This document shows positions 13,431 through 25,520 of a stretch of 64,000 bases of DNA, in pieces. The DNA is from Apus apus. Its lineage: Eukaryota; Chordata; Aves; Apodiformes; Apodidae. Position 1 is the first letter of the stretch; each line of letters starts with the position of its first letter. The stretch is from contig NC_067312.1 of NCBI RefSeq assembly GCF_020740795.1, positions 35,130,905-35,194,904 on the forward strand, written 5' to 3'. The notes beneath the pieces were generated by a model that had not been told where the DNA came from, did no database searches, and saw nothing but the letters and a program-made list of their open reading frames with translations. The translations under genes and the position numbers were made by a program.

Positions 13431-13562
13431 GGGCAAGGGCAGGGGCAGGGGCAGGGGCAGGGGCAGGGGTAGGAATAGAATAGAATAGAGTAGAGTAGAG
13501 TAGAATAGAATAGAATAGAATAGAATAGAATAGAATAGAATAGAATAGAATAGAATAGAATA
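13431..13562. repeat. Compound microsatellite: (GGGGCA)n followed by (AATAG)n
   Basis: The + strand has a run of about six GGGGCA hexamers (about 13431-13469), a short transition, then about 18 AATAG pentamers (about 13473-13562), with three AGTAG variants near its start. The pentamer sits exactly where the 3' terminal repeat of the adjacent minus-strand CR1 should be, and reads TTCTA on the CR1 sense strand. It is therefore probably an expansion seeded by the CR1 tail. The G-rich hexamer has enough G4 runs to form a G-quadruplex on the + strand. Confidence 0.93.
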
Positions 13563-13825
13563 ATAGCATGGTTCAGCTGGAAGGAACCTACCATGATCAT
13601 CTAGTCCAACTACATGACCAAAAGTTAAAATATATTATTAAAGACATTGCCTTTAAGGTCTTCTAAATACTAAGAAAAATTTACCAACCTTTTCTAGGAA
13701 GTCTGTTCCAGTCTTTGACTACCATCTCGGTAAAGAATTTTTTTTCTAATTTCTAGTATGAGCCTCCCCTGACAAAGCTTTGAGCCATTCCCAAGCATCC
13801 TGTGACTGGAAACCATGGAGAAGAG
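13563..13825 (-). mobile_element. CR1 LINE, old 3' fragment
   Basis: The + strand shows the reverse complement of a degenerate CR1 tail: 'GGAAGGAACCTACC', 'ATGATCATCTAGTCCAACT', then 'GTCTGTTCCAGTCTTTGACTAC' and 'TCTAGTATGAGCCTCCCCTG'. These correspond to the 3' UTR and the last codons of ORF2. It directly follows the AATAG microsatellite, which I take to be its expanded 3' end. Divergence is high and no frame is preserved. Confidence 0.75.
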
Positions 13826-14040
13826 ATTAGCACTTCCTTCTCCAAAAGGGCAGGTGAATGTTATTGAACATCAATTACTCCTGTCTTACATTCAATAATG
13901 TCAGAAAAGCCAAGGGGTAATGATATTTGCAGAACTTTGTTCTGCTATGATTGTCCCTTGCAGTAGAAAAGAAGCACATTTTCACTAAAATTACCAGAAA
14001 GAACTGGATATTGAAGATGGCTGCAGCAGTATATGTTGAG

Positions 14041-14693
14041 GGCTGCCCAGCTGGAAACTTATTTTGCTGGGGAGGACCTGGAGGTCCTGGTGGACACCAG
14101 CTTGAGCATTAGCCAGCAGTATGTGCTTACAACAAAGAAGGCAAGTGGTCTCCTAGGTGGATCAGGAGTGTTGCCAGCAGGTTGAAGAAGTGCTTCTATT
14201 CAGCACTGGTCATACCTGGAGTGTCCAGCTCTGGGCTTCCTGTGCAAGAGAGACATAGATATATATCATACAGAGATGATAGGACTGGAGCACTTCTATG
14301 AAGAGAGGTTGAGAGAACTTGGTCTGCTCAATCTGCAAAAAATAAGGATCAGAGGTGATCTTGTCAATGTATTTAAATACCTGAAGAGAGGATGCAAAGA
14401 GGACAGAACCAGGCTCTTTCGTGTGGTGCCCAGCAACAAGGTAAGAGGCACAATGGACCCAAGCTGAAACACAGGACATCCCCTCTTAACATCAGGAAAC
14501 AGTTTTCCACTGTAAGAGTGACTGAGCACTGGCACAGGTGGCCCAGGTGGGTTCTGGAGTTTCCACCCTTTAAGATACTCAGAAGCCATTTAGACATGGG
14601 CAACAAGCTCTAGGTGGTCCTGCTTAGGCAGGAGGGTTGGACGAGATCACCTCCAGAAGTCCGTTCCAACTCAGCCAGTCTGAGATTCTGTGA
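14041..14693 (+). mobile_element. CR1 LINE, 5'-truncated 3' fragment
   Basis: The + strand begins in the CR1 ORF2 segment corresponding to 'EDLEVLVDT...MSQQ' (14070-14130). It passes through a degenerate 'LYSALV' block and then '[20 protein letters not shown]' (about 14295-14355). It continues with an 'RLFRVVPSN' block and a 'TEHWHRWPRW' block, and ends in the 3' UTR 'TTGGACGAGATCACCTCCAG' and GATTCTGTGA. Stops and frameshifts show decay. It resembles the copy at 5375-5986 more than the copies at 16037 and 25521. Confidence 0.9.
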
Positions 14694-16036
14694 CTGCTGT
14701 GGTATCAGCTGATTTACCTGCCATTTGGCCATGCTTTAGGTTGTCATCATGTGTTACACACTGATCGGATTTTACAGACAGGAGAGGACTAAATTCAGGT
14801 ACTTCTTTGTATGTATACATTCTTGATAGCATAATTGATGCATATGAGATATAAAAGAATAAAAGTTTAAAATGTGACAGAGCACTGAAGCAATCATTAA
14901 TTTAATCTAATAACTAAAATACTGGGCAATCCTTAAACAGTGCAAGAATTCCACTCTGGATTCCAATTATGATCAAAATTAGGAAGGAATATTTTTAATG
15001 GAGGGAGACAACAGTAGGAAACCAATATTATTTTATGCAATGAAATAGATTCCTCTTTTATAGTAAACATTAGAAATTTATGCAATTTGAGACATGTAAT
15101 TTCCTCCCCTTAGAAGGCAGGAGGAAGTACTTTATATGAGGTTAATTTGGCTGGGCTGTGGCATCTAGCACATTCCCTTCTTGGAGCCCTCTCATTTATA
15201 AGAACACAAGATACGACGTCCAGCAACAGTGGCTGGTTCCTCAGATCCTATAATCTGTAACAACAGGTAGTGCTGAGCTGCAGAAACACTGAACAAATCC
15301 TGTCGTACACTAAACAGCTGATAGTCTACAACTCCCACTGGATGCCAATTCATTTGTGAAATACAGAACTTCTAAGGTGACTAGCCCAGATCCGCATAAA
15401 ATTTAATTGCCCTAGGGTTAGAAGGCAACACTGTAAAGGTTTTTATTGGTCATAAATTTACTTAGATTTTAATAAAACTCAGCCACAGCATTTGGCTCTA
15501 TGACCTCATGCAACGGTGAATTTTACCACTATCATGCCGTATGACCTGATGTTTTCCTCTTTCATTTGCTATAATTTTGCAGTTACTAATTTCAAAGCAG
15601 TTATTAAATTGTTCTTAAAGACAAACATAAAATTAGAACTGTCATACTGGAACTGATTCAATGTGCTGTATCCAGCACCTGGAAAAGACTATTTTCTTCA
15701 TTAGTTTATTTCTTCATTAAAAAAGGGTGTTTTATTCAGTCCTTTTTATTAAATCACCTTTACCCATGAAAACCTTTGCATTGTCTTTATTTCTGTGAAA
15801 CACCAGTCACTTTCAAGTCTTAGCCAAATTCCTAGTTTCACCAACTTTGTGCAGCAGTAAGTCCCACACTAATTATTTGCCATATAAATAAATCTTATTT
15901 TAATTTACTTTGAATTAGCCAGGTTTAACATTTTTTATTTCCCACCATTGTTTTCAGATACTTAATGGGAAAATGCAAATTTAGTTTTTCCACACCATTG
16001 TTTGTTTATATACTTTTATAAAAGTATCTGTGTATA
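14694..16036. other. Gene-free AT-rich sequence
   Basis: I recognise no exon, RNA gene or mobile element. The stretch is AT-rich with short open frames only. Confidence 0.55.
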
Positions 16037-16510
16037 CCACAGTTCAAGGGGGACAGAGATACGCTGGAAAGAGTCCAACAGAGGGCTACAAAGATTATTA
16101 CGGGACTGGAACATCTGTCATACAAAGAAAGGCTGAGAGTCATGGGGCTGTTTAATCTTGAGAAAAGAAGACTGAGAGGGGATCTTATCAATGTCTATAA
16201 ATATCTGAAGGGTAGATGTCAAGAATGGGCCAGTCTCTTTTCAGTGGTGCCTTGTGATAGGACGAGGGGAAATGGCACCAAGTTACAACACAGGAAATTG
16301 CACCACAACATGAGGAACAACTTCTTAACTGTGATGGTGACAGAGCACTGGAACAGGCTCCCCAGAGAGGCTGTGGAGTCTCCTTCTCTGGAGACTTTCA
16401 AGACCTGTCTGGATGTGCTCCTGTGTGATCTGCCCTAGGTGTTCCGGCTGCAGCAGGGAGGTTGGACTTGATGATCTCCAGAGGTCCCTTCCAACTCCTG
16501 AGATTCTGTT
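16037..16510 (+). mobile_element. CR1 LINE, 3' fragment, same subfamily as 25521-26782
   Basis: This starts within CR1 ORF2 at a '[15 protein letters not shown]' counterpart and stays open for about 100 codons. It passes through '[16 protein letters not shown]', '[14 protein letters not shown]', and '[19 protein letters not shown]' to the ORF2 stop at about 16436. The 3' UTR follows (GGTTGGACTTGATGATCTCC) and it ends near 16510. Its last 80 codons are almost identical to those of the CR1 at 25521-26782, so both come from one fairly recent subfamily. The 5' end is truncated and no enzyme core is present. Confidence 0.92.
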
Positions 16511-19500
16511 ATTCCTGTGGAGCTTTTTGGCTCTACCATGCTGCATTTTGTAAGCAGGACTTTGCATTTCTGACTGTGTTCTGTGAATACAAAGACTAGA
16601 AAAGTGGTATTGGGCACATCTGTAAATGAAGAAAAAGTAGGCCAGCAATGTACTGGTGTACAACCACTGATCTCGCTCAGTCACATCGTAATAAAAATTA
16701 TGTAACAGTTCAATTTTTTTTCCATTACTCCTCCACGTCTGAAATTAATTACAATCAGAATTATAATTATTATACTTCAGATTTCATGAGAAGAAAAATA
16801 AAGATATATTTTGTAAAGATATATTTACAGGCTGGAAATTGATTTTTTAAATGCCTGTTTGGCTTATTTCTACCAGTATGTTGTTGAAACAAAAGGTAGG
16901 CCAGTCTTCTTCATTACCATGCCACAGGTTGAAAAGAAATACAATGTGAATTCCTGACATGAATGCAGGAGGTCTCCACACTTCACTGCTTTGAGTGGTG
17001 AGTTGAATTAAGTAAGAGCTCCTGCCTGAGTCACACCATGATCTTCTGACTTAATGACAATTGTACTGTCCCCCTTAGGCTCTGTTGAACTTTCTTCCTC
17101 CGTTTACAGTTCTTCAATTTCACTTGGTAATGTCACTGCATTTTTGTGGCAAGTTTTGGGATGTGGCCACTGGAAATTGAACTCTTATGAGCTCTGACTA
17201 AAGGAGCAGGAAAGGGAAGGTCCACTTAGGCTTTGGATGTGTTGCAGAATAAGCACTCCATTTCAAGATGGGAGGTGAAGTTGGCTGGAGAAACACCAAT
17301 CTGTTCTGAGGAGTTCCTTTGCCTTGATACAGCAATTATGGCTGATTCAGTGCCTTAAGCAGCCAGCTGCTCTCAGGAAGCAGGAATCAGCTGATTAAAG
17401 TCTCCTTGTTCCTTTAACCCTGCCTGCAGCTGCTGCCTGAAGCCTCTGTTAGCAACTGTCTGTGCTGAATTGTACAGAGTAACTGACAGCACAATTTGCA
17501 GTTAGAAGCCTGGTTCAACTGCAAATTAAAGGGCACCACGTCCTGCAGATCTTGCAGTTTTCTGCGCCCAGCGCATCCTACAGTTATTTCTAGTGTGGTG
17601 GAGCTGTTGCACTGAATATATATATAAGGCAAAGAACGACTTACCTGGACACTCCTTAAGAATCTTGTGTGCACCTGACTGTGAGTGTGTCTGCACAAGC
17701 AGCAGGGTTTGGCAGTCAAGGAGAGTGAGACAGGGAATTGGGAACAGGCAGGCAGGACTTTCAGCAGAGTTGAACTTGAGTGCACTCCATTACTATATTT
17801 TGTTAAGCTTACAAATATCTCCTGAGAAGTGTGAAAGTTACTGTGCTCCCCAGCAACCCTGGCTTACTACTAAAATCTGCACTGCCTGGGGACAAAATGT
17901 GTACAGTGTATATCTAAGTGTGCAGAACTTCTGACTACAACAGTATGGGTTGTACACACAATGTGGGTTTGTGACACATATCCATCCACACAGTATGGCT
18001 TGGGCACTAGGTGCTCTACACCAGAATCACAGTCTTCAGCTGAGTCCCCAGCTACGACAGACACTCCCTCTGCTATCTACTCAACAAGTGTTTCCAGTTA
18101 ATGTGCTAGAAAGTACTGTAAGTGGGGTTTTCTCATCACTGAATGGTATGTTTTATATTAATTGATACCATTTTATTACTTTTTTGTCCTGGAAGAATTC
18201 AGAGGGAAGTATGAACAACTACCTCTCCCAGGGTGTACCTACTCACTGTTCTGTTGCAGTTGGGACCTATTGAAGTGAGTGCGCAACACCTCTTGGTGCA
18301 AAACTCTCTTTGCCAACAGGTCACCCTTTGAGAGCATTCACTGCCTTTTCCAGTCCCCTTGAGCCAGCTTTGGAATCTTATCTTTCCTAGGTGTGCTGCA
18401 CACTCACTTCTGTAAAGGTCTGCTACTAAAAAGGCATGTACTGTACACAGAAGAGGATGCACTTTCTTTTATTTGTTTCTTGGTAGCTTTGCAGGAATCT
18501 TGTTTTTATGCTCAGATTTTTATAAACATTTCCATTGGGTTTTAGTCCATTTTAAAGGCAGATTGTAAAATATGTACCTTCTTGGTTCATATATCCAGAC
18601 AAACACATAAATAGATAACAATTTAAGTCTGACATACCATCCTGACTGAAAGGTTGGAACGGGAGGTAGTAATTAGATGTCTCAGCTGGGGAAGTTGCTT
18701 TTAAGAAATGGCTTCCTACGTAAAGGATATGGTACATGCAATGATTAGACAAATAAAGACCAACAGCAATCCTGTTATAAGTGGAAGATTCAGAAAGAGA
18801 ATCTGATGGATACTCTTAAAAGCCATCAGATAAGGAAAACTATCTCAATGTGGTTTTGTATCTGCATTCCTTGCTGCCGAAAAATGAAGCAGCATTTATA
18901 AACTGGTATGTCAGAATATATATGGCATGCTGCAATAATTTTATTGTAAAATAAAGTGTGTACTACATTCTGAAAAAAAAACAAACAACCAACATAGGCT
19001 ATATCTCTTCATGTCTGCATTTTAAAAAACTAGCAATTAATAAATATATTTGGCTAGCCATAGTTATGTTATAAATTAAAGGATCAGAGAAAAGAGAAAG
19101 GGAAAAAATTGGTGTTGAGCTGTTTTTTTCCATCTTATTAAAAAAATATAACAAAACCCAATATAGGTACTTTTATTTATTTATTTATTTGCAGATGGAG
19201 CTTTCATTTGTATTTCTCTGTAGAGCTCATTTTTTACTAAGTGCATTTAAAACAGGAAATAAGAAATGAATGTACATTTCTTTTATTATACTACTTACAG
19301 TTGAAGGCTATACTTTTTTAATTGCTCATCAATGCTTTCCTTCTTGTATAATTATTCTGATACAATCTGTGCCTATCTATGATTTTCCATGTTTAACAGC
19401 TGACTTGCTGATTACTGTAATTAAATATTTTGCCCAAAGTTTGACTCTGGTACCATTAAAGTAGGAGACATTTTGGTGCATACAGGATAAATGAAACCTT

Positions 19501-19842
19501 GCTGTCTTTGGAAACAGAGTTATCCTAATTAGGAGAATGGTACAAAAAGCATTTGCAGGAAAGCACAGAAGTGCTTTTCAAAGTCTGGAGGTCTTTTACT
19601 TGCTGATGGCAGCATAGCTCCAATGGTCTTACTACAACAGTCAGAGTGGTTAAAAGACACTGAAGACAGTGCAGTGATAGTACAGCAAACTGAATTTTAA
19701 TATCCCTCACCTTCTTGCCAGCCTCAGGGGAGTAAGAAACTCAAAATTCCTCCTTCTGTTGCTGGCTAGCCAGGGTCTGGAGTCATGCTCCTTGTAAGGA
19801 GGAAATCATCTCTTCCAGGGATCCTTGAAGAGTTATGCTTTT

Positions 19843-19893
<51 letters not shown>

Positions 19894-21556
19894 AGAGAGA
19901 AAGAGAGAGAGAGACAGAATAAACCTAGCATTTTAAGATTTTAAGAGCCAGGAAAATCTCAAGCTTTCATTCACAATGACCACTCCATATCATTAAGATT
20001 CTGCAACTGTAAATAGTTCTGTTCTGCCAGGCATTTTCAGGTAAATCTAAAATGTTAATAGAACACATGTGAGATGTAAAACACCACAACTAGTAATGAG
20101 GTCATAGTTTGAAGTTCTTGTTCAGTATTTATTCAGTGAAAATTTGATCTTTGAAAAAAACTTCAGAATTTGCCTCATAGCATTTTTATATTTAGGTGAT
20201 AAAGCAAGATACTCTATTTCGTATATGCTTATTTACAATATTGGTTACAACACATAAATGCAGTAGCTTACACTTAACAGTGTATTTTATGTGGAAAATC
20301 CTGCAATGAAACCTGTCCTTTTTTCTGATAAAATGAAGATAAGTGTTCACACTTAGATGAATATTAAGTCACCCTTCAGTGCTTATCTGTGTGCTGCATT
20401 TGTGAATAGGAATAGGTCACTGTCTTCAAAGTTACTGTTCATGCATGAAAAATTCAACATATGCATGTGTTTACATGGGATCTTGACATTAAATAAGCAT
20501 CAAGAATGTATTGTGCTTTTATTTCTATGTCAATGTCTTATGGATAGAGCTCAAGCATGTTTCTGTTCCAGTATGAAGCATTCTCTACTTCCCTCTTATC
20601 CTGTAATAGTTCTGTGATTATGTCAAAGGCAGCTGGTAATAGAGTAAATCTTTTAGTTTTCATGAAAACTATAATCACTTACAAGGAAGTGGAATACACT
20701 ACAATGTAAAAATGTTAAAAGTCAAAACAAGCTAAATATTTTATTTCAAAAATCCCCTACTGCACAATACAAGTGGCAGCTTCTGAATTTCTTCTTAGTT
20801 CAAAACTTCCATGACCTTCAACCAAATTGGTCATTTAGGAGGTCGGAAAGTATGTCCCACTGAATACAGGTGAATTTCACTAAAGAACTGTGTGACATGT
20901 CAAATTCATAACTCTGTATATAGCTAAAGTTTTCTAAGTGCTTGAGGTTATGCTTTTAGACTCTGTGCACCTGCAGCTTGAGATGGCAAAAACACAGGCA
21001 TTGAAAACAAAAGGCTGAAAAATAATTTATTGGATTGGTCTACAGCCTGACTTTTTGCCTATAAGCATCATTATATGCTGCAACACCATGTAGCATCACC
21101 TGGCTGGAGAGTCTAGGCAGATGATTTTGTTAGTATAAGAAATAATTCCAGTATTATAAGAAACTTAGATAGGTACATCTTTTAAAATGTTAAGACTATA
21201 GATACAAATTAAACATCACCTTCTTCAGCCCTAACTTTACATGGTAGCTGATCGGCCTTAACTTTATTGTAATCCCTTATCCACCTGTGCTTTTTAATGC
21301 ATTGGATCATTACTTAGCAGAGACCTAGTGCTGCTTTCCCTTCCAATACATCCAGCTTCCGTGGACTTCAGAGAGAAGTGAAGGGTGAGAGCTTTTCTAA
21401 TAATGGAAGTTGTAAATATTACTCATAACAATCTTTTACTGTTCATTCATTTCTGTGGGACACATTAACACACACAAGGCTGTGGTTCAGAATGAAAGAA
21501 GAAAATAAAGTGTTTGAGGGCAAATACTGCTGGGCAAATACTGCCTGGTAAACACT
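16511..21556. other. Gene-free sequence; poly-A/GA tract and an unexplained 0.7-kb block
   Basis: No exon is recognised. The sub-stretch 17200-17950 is less AT-rich than its surroundings, contains TATATATATAAGGC near 17620, and has overlapping open frames on both strands (about 113 and 123 codons) that match no family I know. A long poly-A/GA tract at 19848-19915 is listed separately. The rest is ordinary AT-rich DNA. Confidence 0.5.
19848..19915. repeat. Poly-A (about 43) followed by (GA)n tract
   Basis: There are forty-three consecutive A from 19848, then GA dinucleotides with one AA interruption to about 19915. It is a pure polypurine tract on the + strand. An A run this long often marks a retroposed 3' end, but I recognise no retroposon body in the preceding 300 bp. 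Confidence 0.95.
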
Positions 21557-21700
21557 GGGCCAAATTCTGCTTTTGGTGTAATCATAGAACTGCTTTTAAT
21601 TTACATGGGAGTATTGGAGATGGGAATTTGTCCCACTGAGATTACTTGGAAGGCTGATGTAATAGTCCATCGAGATTAGTAAAGATAGCAGAATTTGGCC
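21557..21700. mobile_element. Probable MITE (non-autonomous DNA transposon relic)
   Basis: A perfect 14-bp inverted repeat flanks about 115 bp: GGCCAAATTCTGCT at 21558-21571 and its reverse complement at 21687-21700. Flanks are similar (AACACTG before, AACAGGG after), compatible with a decayed target-site duplication. Ends of the type 'GGCCAAATTCTGC' recur, to my recollection, in old amniote MITEs. Neither end encodes anything. Family assignment (hAT or other) is inference. Confidence 0.6.
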
Positions 21701-23367
21701 AACAGGGAAAAAATCCTCAGGATTTATAGTCCAACTCAGAAAAGTAAGAATACATAGAATGCGTAATTACACTAGAAAAAGGATGATAAACATCTTATAA
21801 TTTCTGCTTTTCTGTACTTTATACATAAAAAGCAATAAAAATCCTATGTTAGATGCAAAGTAAAATAAATGTCACTAAAAGATTAGTTTGTCCTAAAACA
21901 ACATCCCACTGCTCCAAATACTGTGGCATTTATGACTATGGTGAGGGTGTATCTAGTCCCTATTTAGATTTTCCCGCAGCTCTCAGAACTAAATGTGTTC
22001 CATGAAAAGCTGAACGATGGAATATTAGTTGCAACATAATTTTCCAGTTCTACATAAAAGCCATATCATGGTGTGTATTTCACAACTGCTGAAAAGCAGT
22101 AAAATTAACTGATGAATGGTCATATCCATCTGGGCCCAATCCTGGAAAGTGTTAAGCCTCCTGAATTTCTGCATTTGAGGCCAGTGGGAGTCTGGGGTTT
22201 GCTGAGCAGTTTTTGATCAAAATAAGAAGAGGAGAAGGTCTTTCACCACCTGTCAAACTAGGGCAAACAGCCAATAATATCAAACTGATCCTACCATTGT
22301 TAAGTCCGAGACACATCAGTATGAAACATGGTGCCAGTGGAAATTTGCTGTGCATTAGATTATTCGTGTCCATTTCTCTAACACTAGCTTTGAAGGTCTC
22401 TAGTATCAACAGCAAAACAGAGTTTGAAAAAGACTTGTTTTCTGCCTTCCAGTGAAAAGGAATAATCTATGTGAACTGCTGCTACAATGGTAAAAAAATG
22501 TCTGGAAGTCTTTTATTTGTGAAATATCTACGCTATCTTCTCAAAAGAAATGAGGATTTTCTTAATCTTTACATCAGTTCTTATTTTAGAGCCAAAAAAA
22601 TTGTCTGCTTGGGGAAGATAACAAATCTGACACTTTTCATCTGTCTAAAAGACTGAAATTTTCCCTTTTCTTTTGGTGTGCTCAAGGAACAATGTCACAG
22701 CTGAACATGTTTTATGAGGACTATAACTTATTTACAGAGGACTGTGGGGCTGTAACTTCTTTACTTCAACTGGAATCTTCCACTGGACTGACACATTAGT
22801 CACATCTCAAAGCCAACTAGATTCCTAATCTGAGAGATTTTTCTCAAGTAATCTCCTGACTCAAACAGTGAATTGTACCATCTGAATGGCTTGATGCAAA
22901 AGTACCATTGGTCCTCTCATCCCATGTTAAGAACATTGTCTCGATTTGGTATAGAGTAAAAAGAAGTAAGTGTTTGATTGGCTTTCAGCCTGGCTTCTTC
23001 CTTGGAAACTTTACTTACTTGAGTGCCAAGCTACTTTTGAACATTATTTTTAATGGAAGATTAAGAAAGAAGTGGCTAAAATCTTATTTTATTGCTCTGA
23101 TATTTCAGTATAAATTGCAGAAACTGCAGGGCATTCTAATTTTTTTTCCAAAGTATCATACAATTTAAAAATAAATCTATTTAATGCAGAAAATGTTCTC
23201 CTGAAGTCTTAGCCTACTTCCACAAAATTTAGTCTCCTGAATAATATTTGCTGTCTGTAAAGATACTAATCTAAAAAAGGATTACTGCTGTCTCTAAAGC
23301 TTGTGGAATCAGACCCTAAAGCTCCACTAAAAAATTTACCATTAGTATTCTTATAATTTGCTTACAT
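21701..23367. other. Gene-free AT-rich sequence
   Basis: I identify no exon or RNA gene. A stretch near 22133-22210 starts like another MITE end (GGGCCCAATCCTGG), but no matching second end was found. The remainder is ordinary AT-rich DNA with short open frames. Confidence 0.5.
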
Positions 23368-24144
23368 CTGGGTCAGGGCAATCCCAAGCACAAATACAGG
23401 GTGGGTGGAGAATGGATCAAGAACAGCCTGAAGGAGAAAGACTTGGGGGTGATGGTGGATGAGGAGCTCAACATGGGCTGGCAATGTGTGCTTGCAGCCC
23501 AGAAAGCCAACCCTGTCCTGGGCTGAATCAAAAGAAGTGTGGCCAGTAGGTCAAGGGATGGGATTCTCCCCCTTTACTCAGCTCTCCTAAGACCCCATCT
23601 GGAGTACTGTGTCCAGTTCTGGAGCCCCCAACATAATAAGAACATGGAGCTCTTGGAGCGAGTCCAGAGGAAGGCCATGAAAATGATCAGAAGGACATGG
23701 AGCACCTCTCCTGCGAAGACAGGCTGAAAGAATTGGGGTTGTTCCGTCTGGAGAAGAGAAGACTCCGGGTGAGACCTCATAGTGGCCCTGCAGTGCCTGA
23801 AGGGGGCCTACAGGAAAGCTGGGGGGAGACTTTTTACAAGAGCTTGTAGTGAGAGGATGAGGAGTAATGGTGCTAAAGTGGAAGAGGGGGGATTGAGGTT
23901 AGACATCAGGAAGAAATTATTTAGTGTGAGGGTGATGAGGAACTGGAACAGGTTGCCCAGGGAAGTTGTGGAAGCCCCCTCCCTGGAAGTCATCAAGGTC
24001 AGGTTGGATGGAGCTCTGAGAAACCTCATCTAGTGGGAGGTGTCCCTGCCCATTCAGGGGGTTTGGATCTAGGTGATCTTTAATGTTGCTTCCAACCCAA
24101 ACCATTCTATAATTCTATGAGGATTCTATGATGATTCTATGATG
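23368..24144 (+). mobile_element. CR1 LINE, 3' fragment with terminal repeats
   Basis: The copy starts at a 'NPKHKYR' counterpart in the post-RT part of ORF2, with '[18 protein letters not shown]' at about 23425-23480, '[14 protein letters not shown]' near 23643, and '[18 protein letters not shown]' near 23935. A frameshift sits near 23768 where an extra base breaks the 'RRLRGDLI' block. The tail ends in 'AACCATTCTATAATTCTATG' followed by irregular ATTCTATGATG repeats to 24144. Its wording differs from the 16037/25521 group, so it is another subfamily. Copy inactive. Confidence 0.92.
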
Positions 24145-25520
24145 AAAACATTTTGTTACAGTGCCATCCAGGTTTATGCTGTATAGCAGGTCCTTCTGCT
24201 CCCTCTATCCATTCAGGGTTTGAGACTTCAATAACAAGAACAAAAATGCAAAACTAGACAGAAACTCAATTACTCTTCTGTGATCCACACTCTGTATCTC
24301 TGGAACGGCTGTACCATACAAACCATGAATTTAAGAAAGTCAACCGATGCATACTAGAATAATTGTAGGCAGCATAACCTGATTCTGCAGAGACGCAGTG
24401 AGAAACTAGTAAAATAAAAACTCATCAAAAGGGAACCTAGTATAAACGCAAAGGGAAACACTCAGTTAGCCAGGTAACTATAAGGCATTACATATCCAAA
24501 CAGGAATACTCATGATGGTTTGCTCATTCAGTGACTCCCAAAGTGAACATTTCAATATTGGCTTGAAGCCTTCTTTATTTTGTAGCTTGTAACAACATTT
24601 TTAAAGAACTCATGGGAACTTTCTCCAAATATGTAATTTCTTTCTAGGAAAAAAGGGAAAAGGCATCTGCTACAAATACTACCACTATTTAAAATGTTAC
24701 CTGTCTAGACCAACTATTATGTTCTTTTACTTATTTATACAGCTTAAATCTTTCTGTGACTATTCTTGAACTAGACCTATATGTACTGGGACCCTCTCAC
24801 ATGGAAAATAGCAAATTCATGGTAGAGGAAGAAAAGTAGAAATCTCAAGCTAAGATTACCTCTTATTCTTCTGTCTTTAAATTAGGTTTTCAGAAGTTGT
24901 TACTGTGCAGAAGCATTTCATACATATTTTAGAGTTACTAATGTAGCACATCTACCTTTACTATCAGTGCGCTTGAATTAGTACAACTGCAATGTAACTG
25001 CTCTGTTAGTTTTCATTGTCACTGTCATCTAAAATCTGAGTTGACACTTCAAATGTGAACATTAACAGCTGCATTATTCAAAACCTTTAAGAAAGTTGGG
25101 ATAATCTTATCTCAGAAAGTACTTTAATAATATATTAGCTGTGGAGAGATCTCAGCAGCAGGATTCCACTTGTCTTGGTGATGATCCTGATATGCAGGAG
25201 GTTGAGAAAAACCTTTATTAAATGATCACTTTTCCAGTCTGGTGCAACTTAACTACCAAAGAAACAAACAAACAACAGCAATTGAAGCAAAAATACTATA
25301 TAGTATTCACTTACTTGCTATATACCTCTTCATTCTTTAAAAAACAGGGGTTTTAACCACAACAAATATTGCTATATATTTAGCAACAGCCAACAACAGG
25401 AACAGAGTCAAACAAATTATTGCTGGCGATTAGCATTTCAATCCATTATGATGCAGACAAGAAAAACATTTGATGTCAGAATTCTTGTAAAACCACAATC
25501 TAGTTGTAGTCTGCTGCACC
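24145..25520. other. Gene-free AT-rich sequence
   Basis: Ordinary AT-rich sequence between two CR1 copies. I see no exon, RNA gene or repeat beyond short A runs. Confidence 0.55.

Noticed and set aside
17414-17934. Overlapping 123- and 113-codon frames on opposite strands
   Set aside because: No recognisable domain; Cys/Ser-rich composition and mutual overlap suggest chance.
22133-22210. Second MITE-like end (GGGCCCAATCCTGG)
   Set aside because: No matching inverted repeat found downstream.
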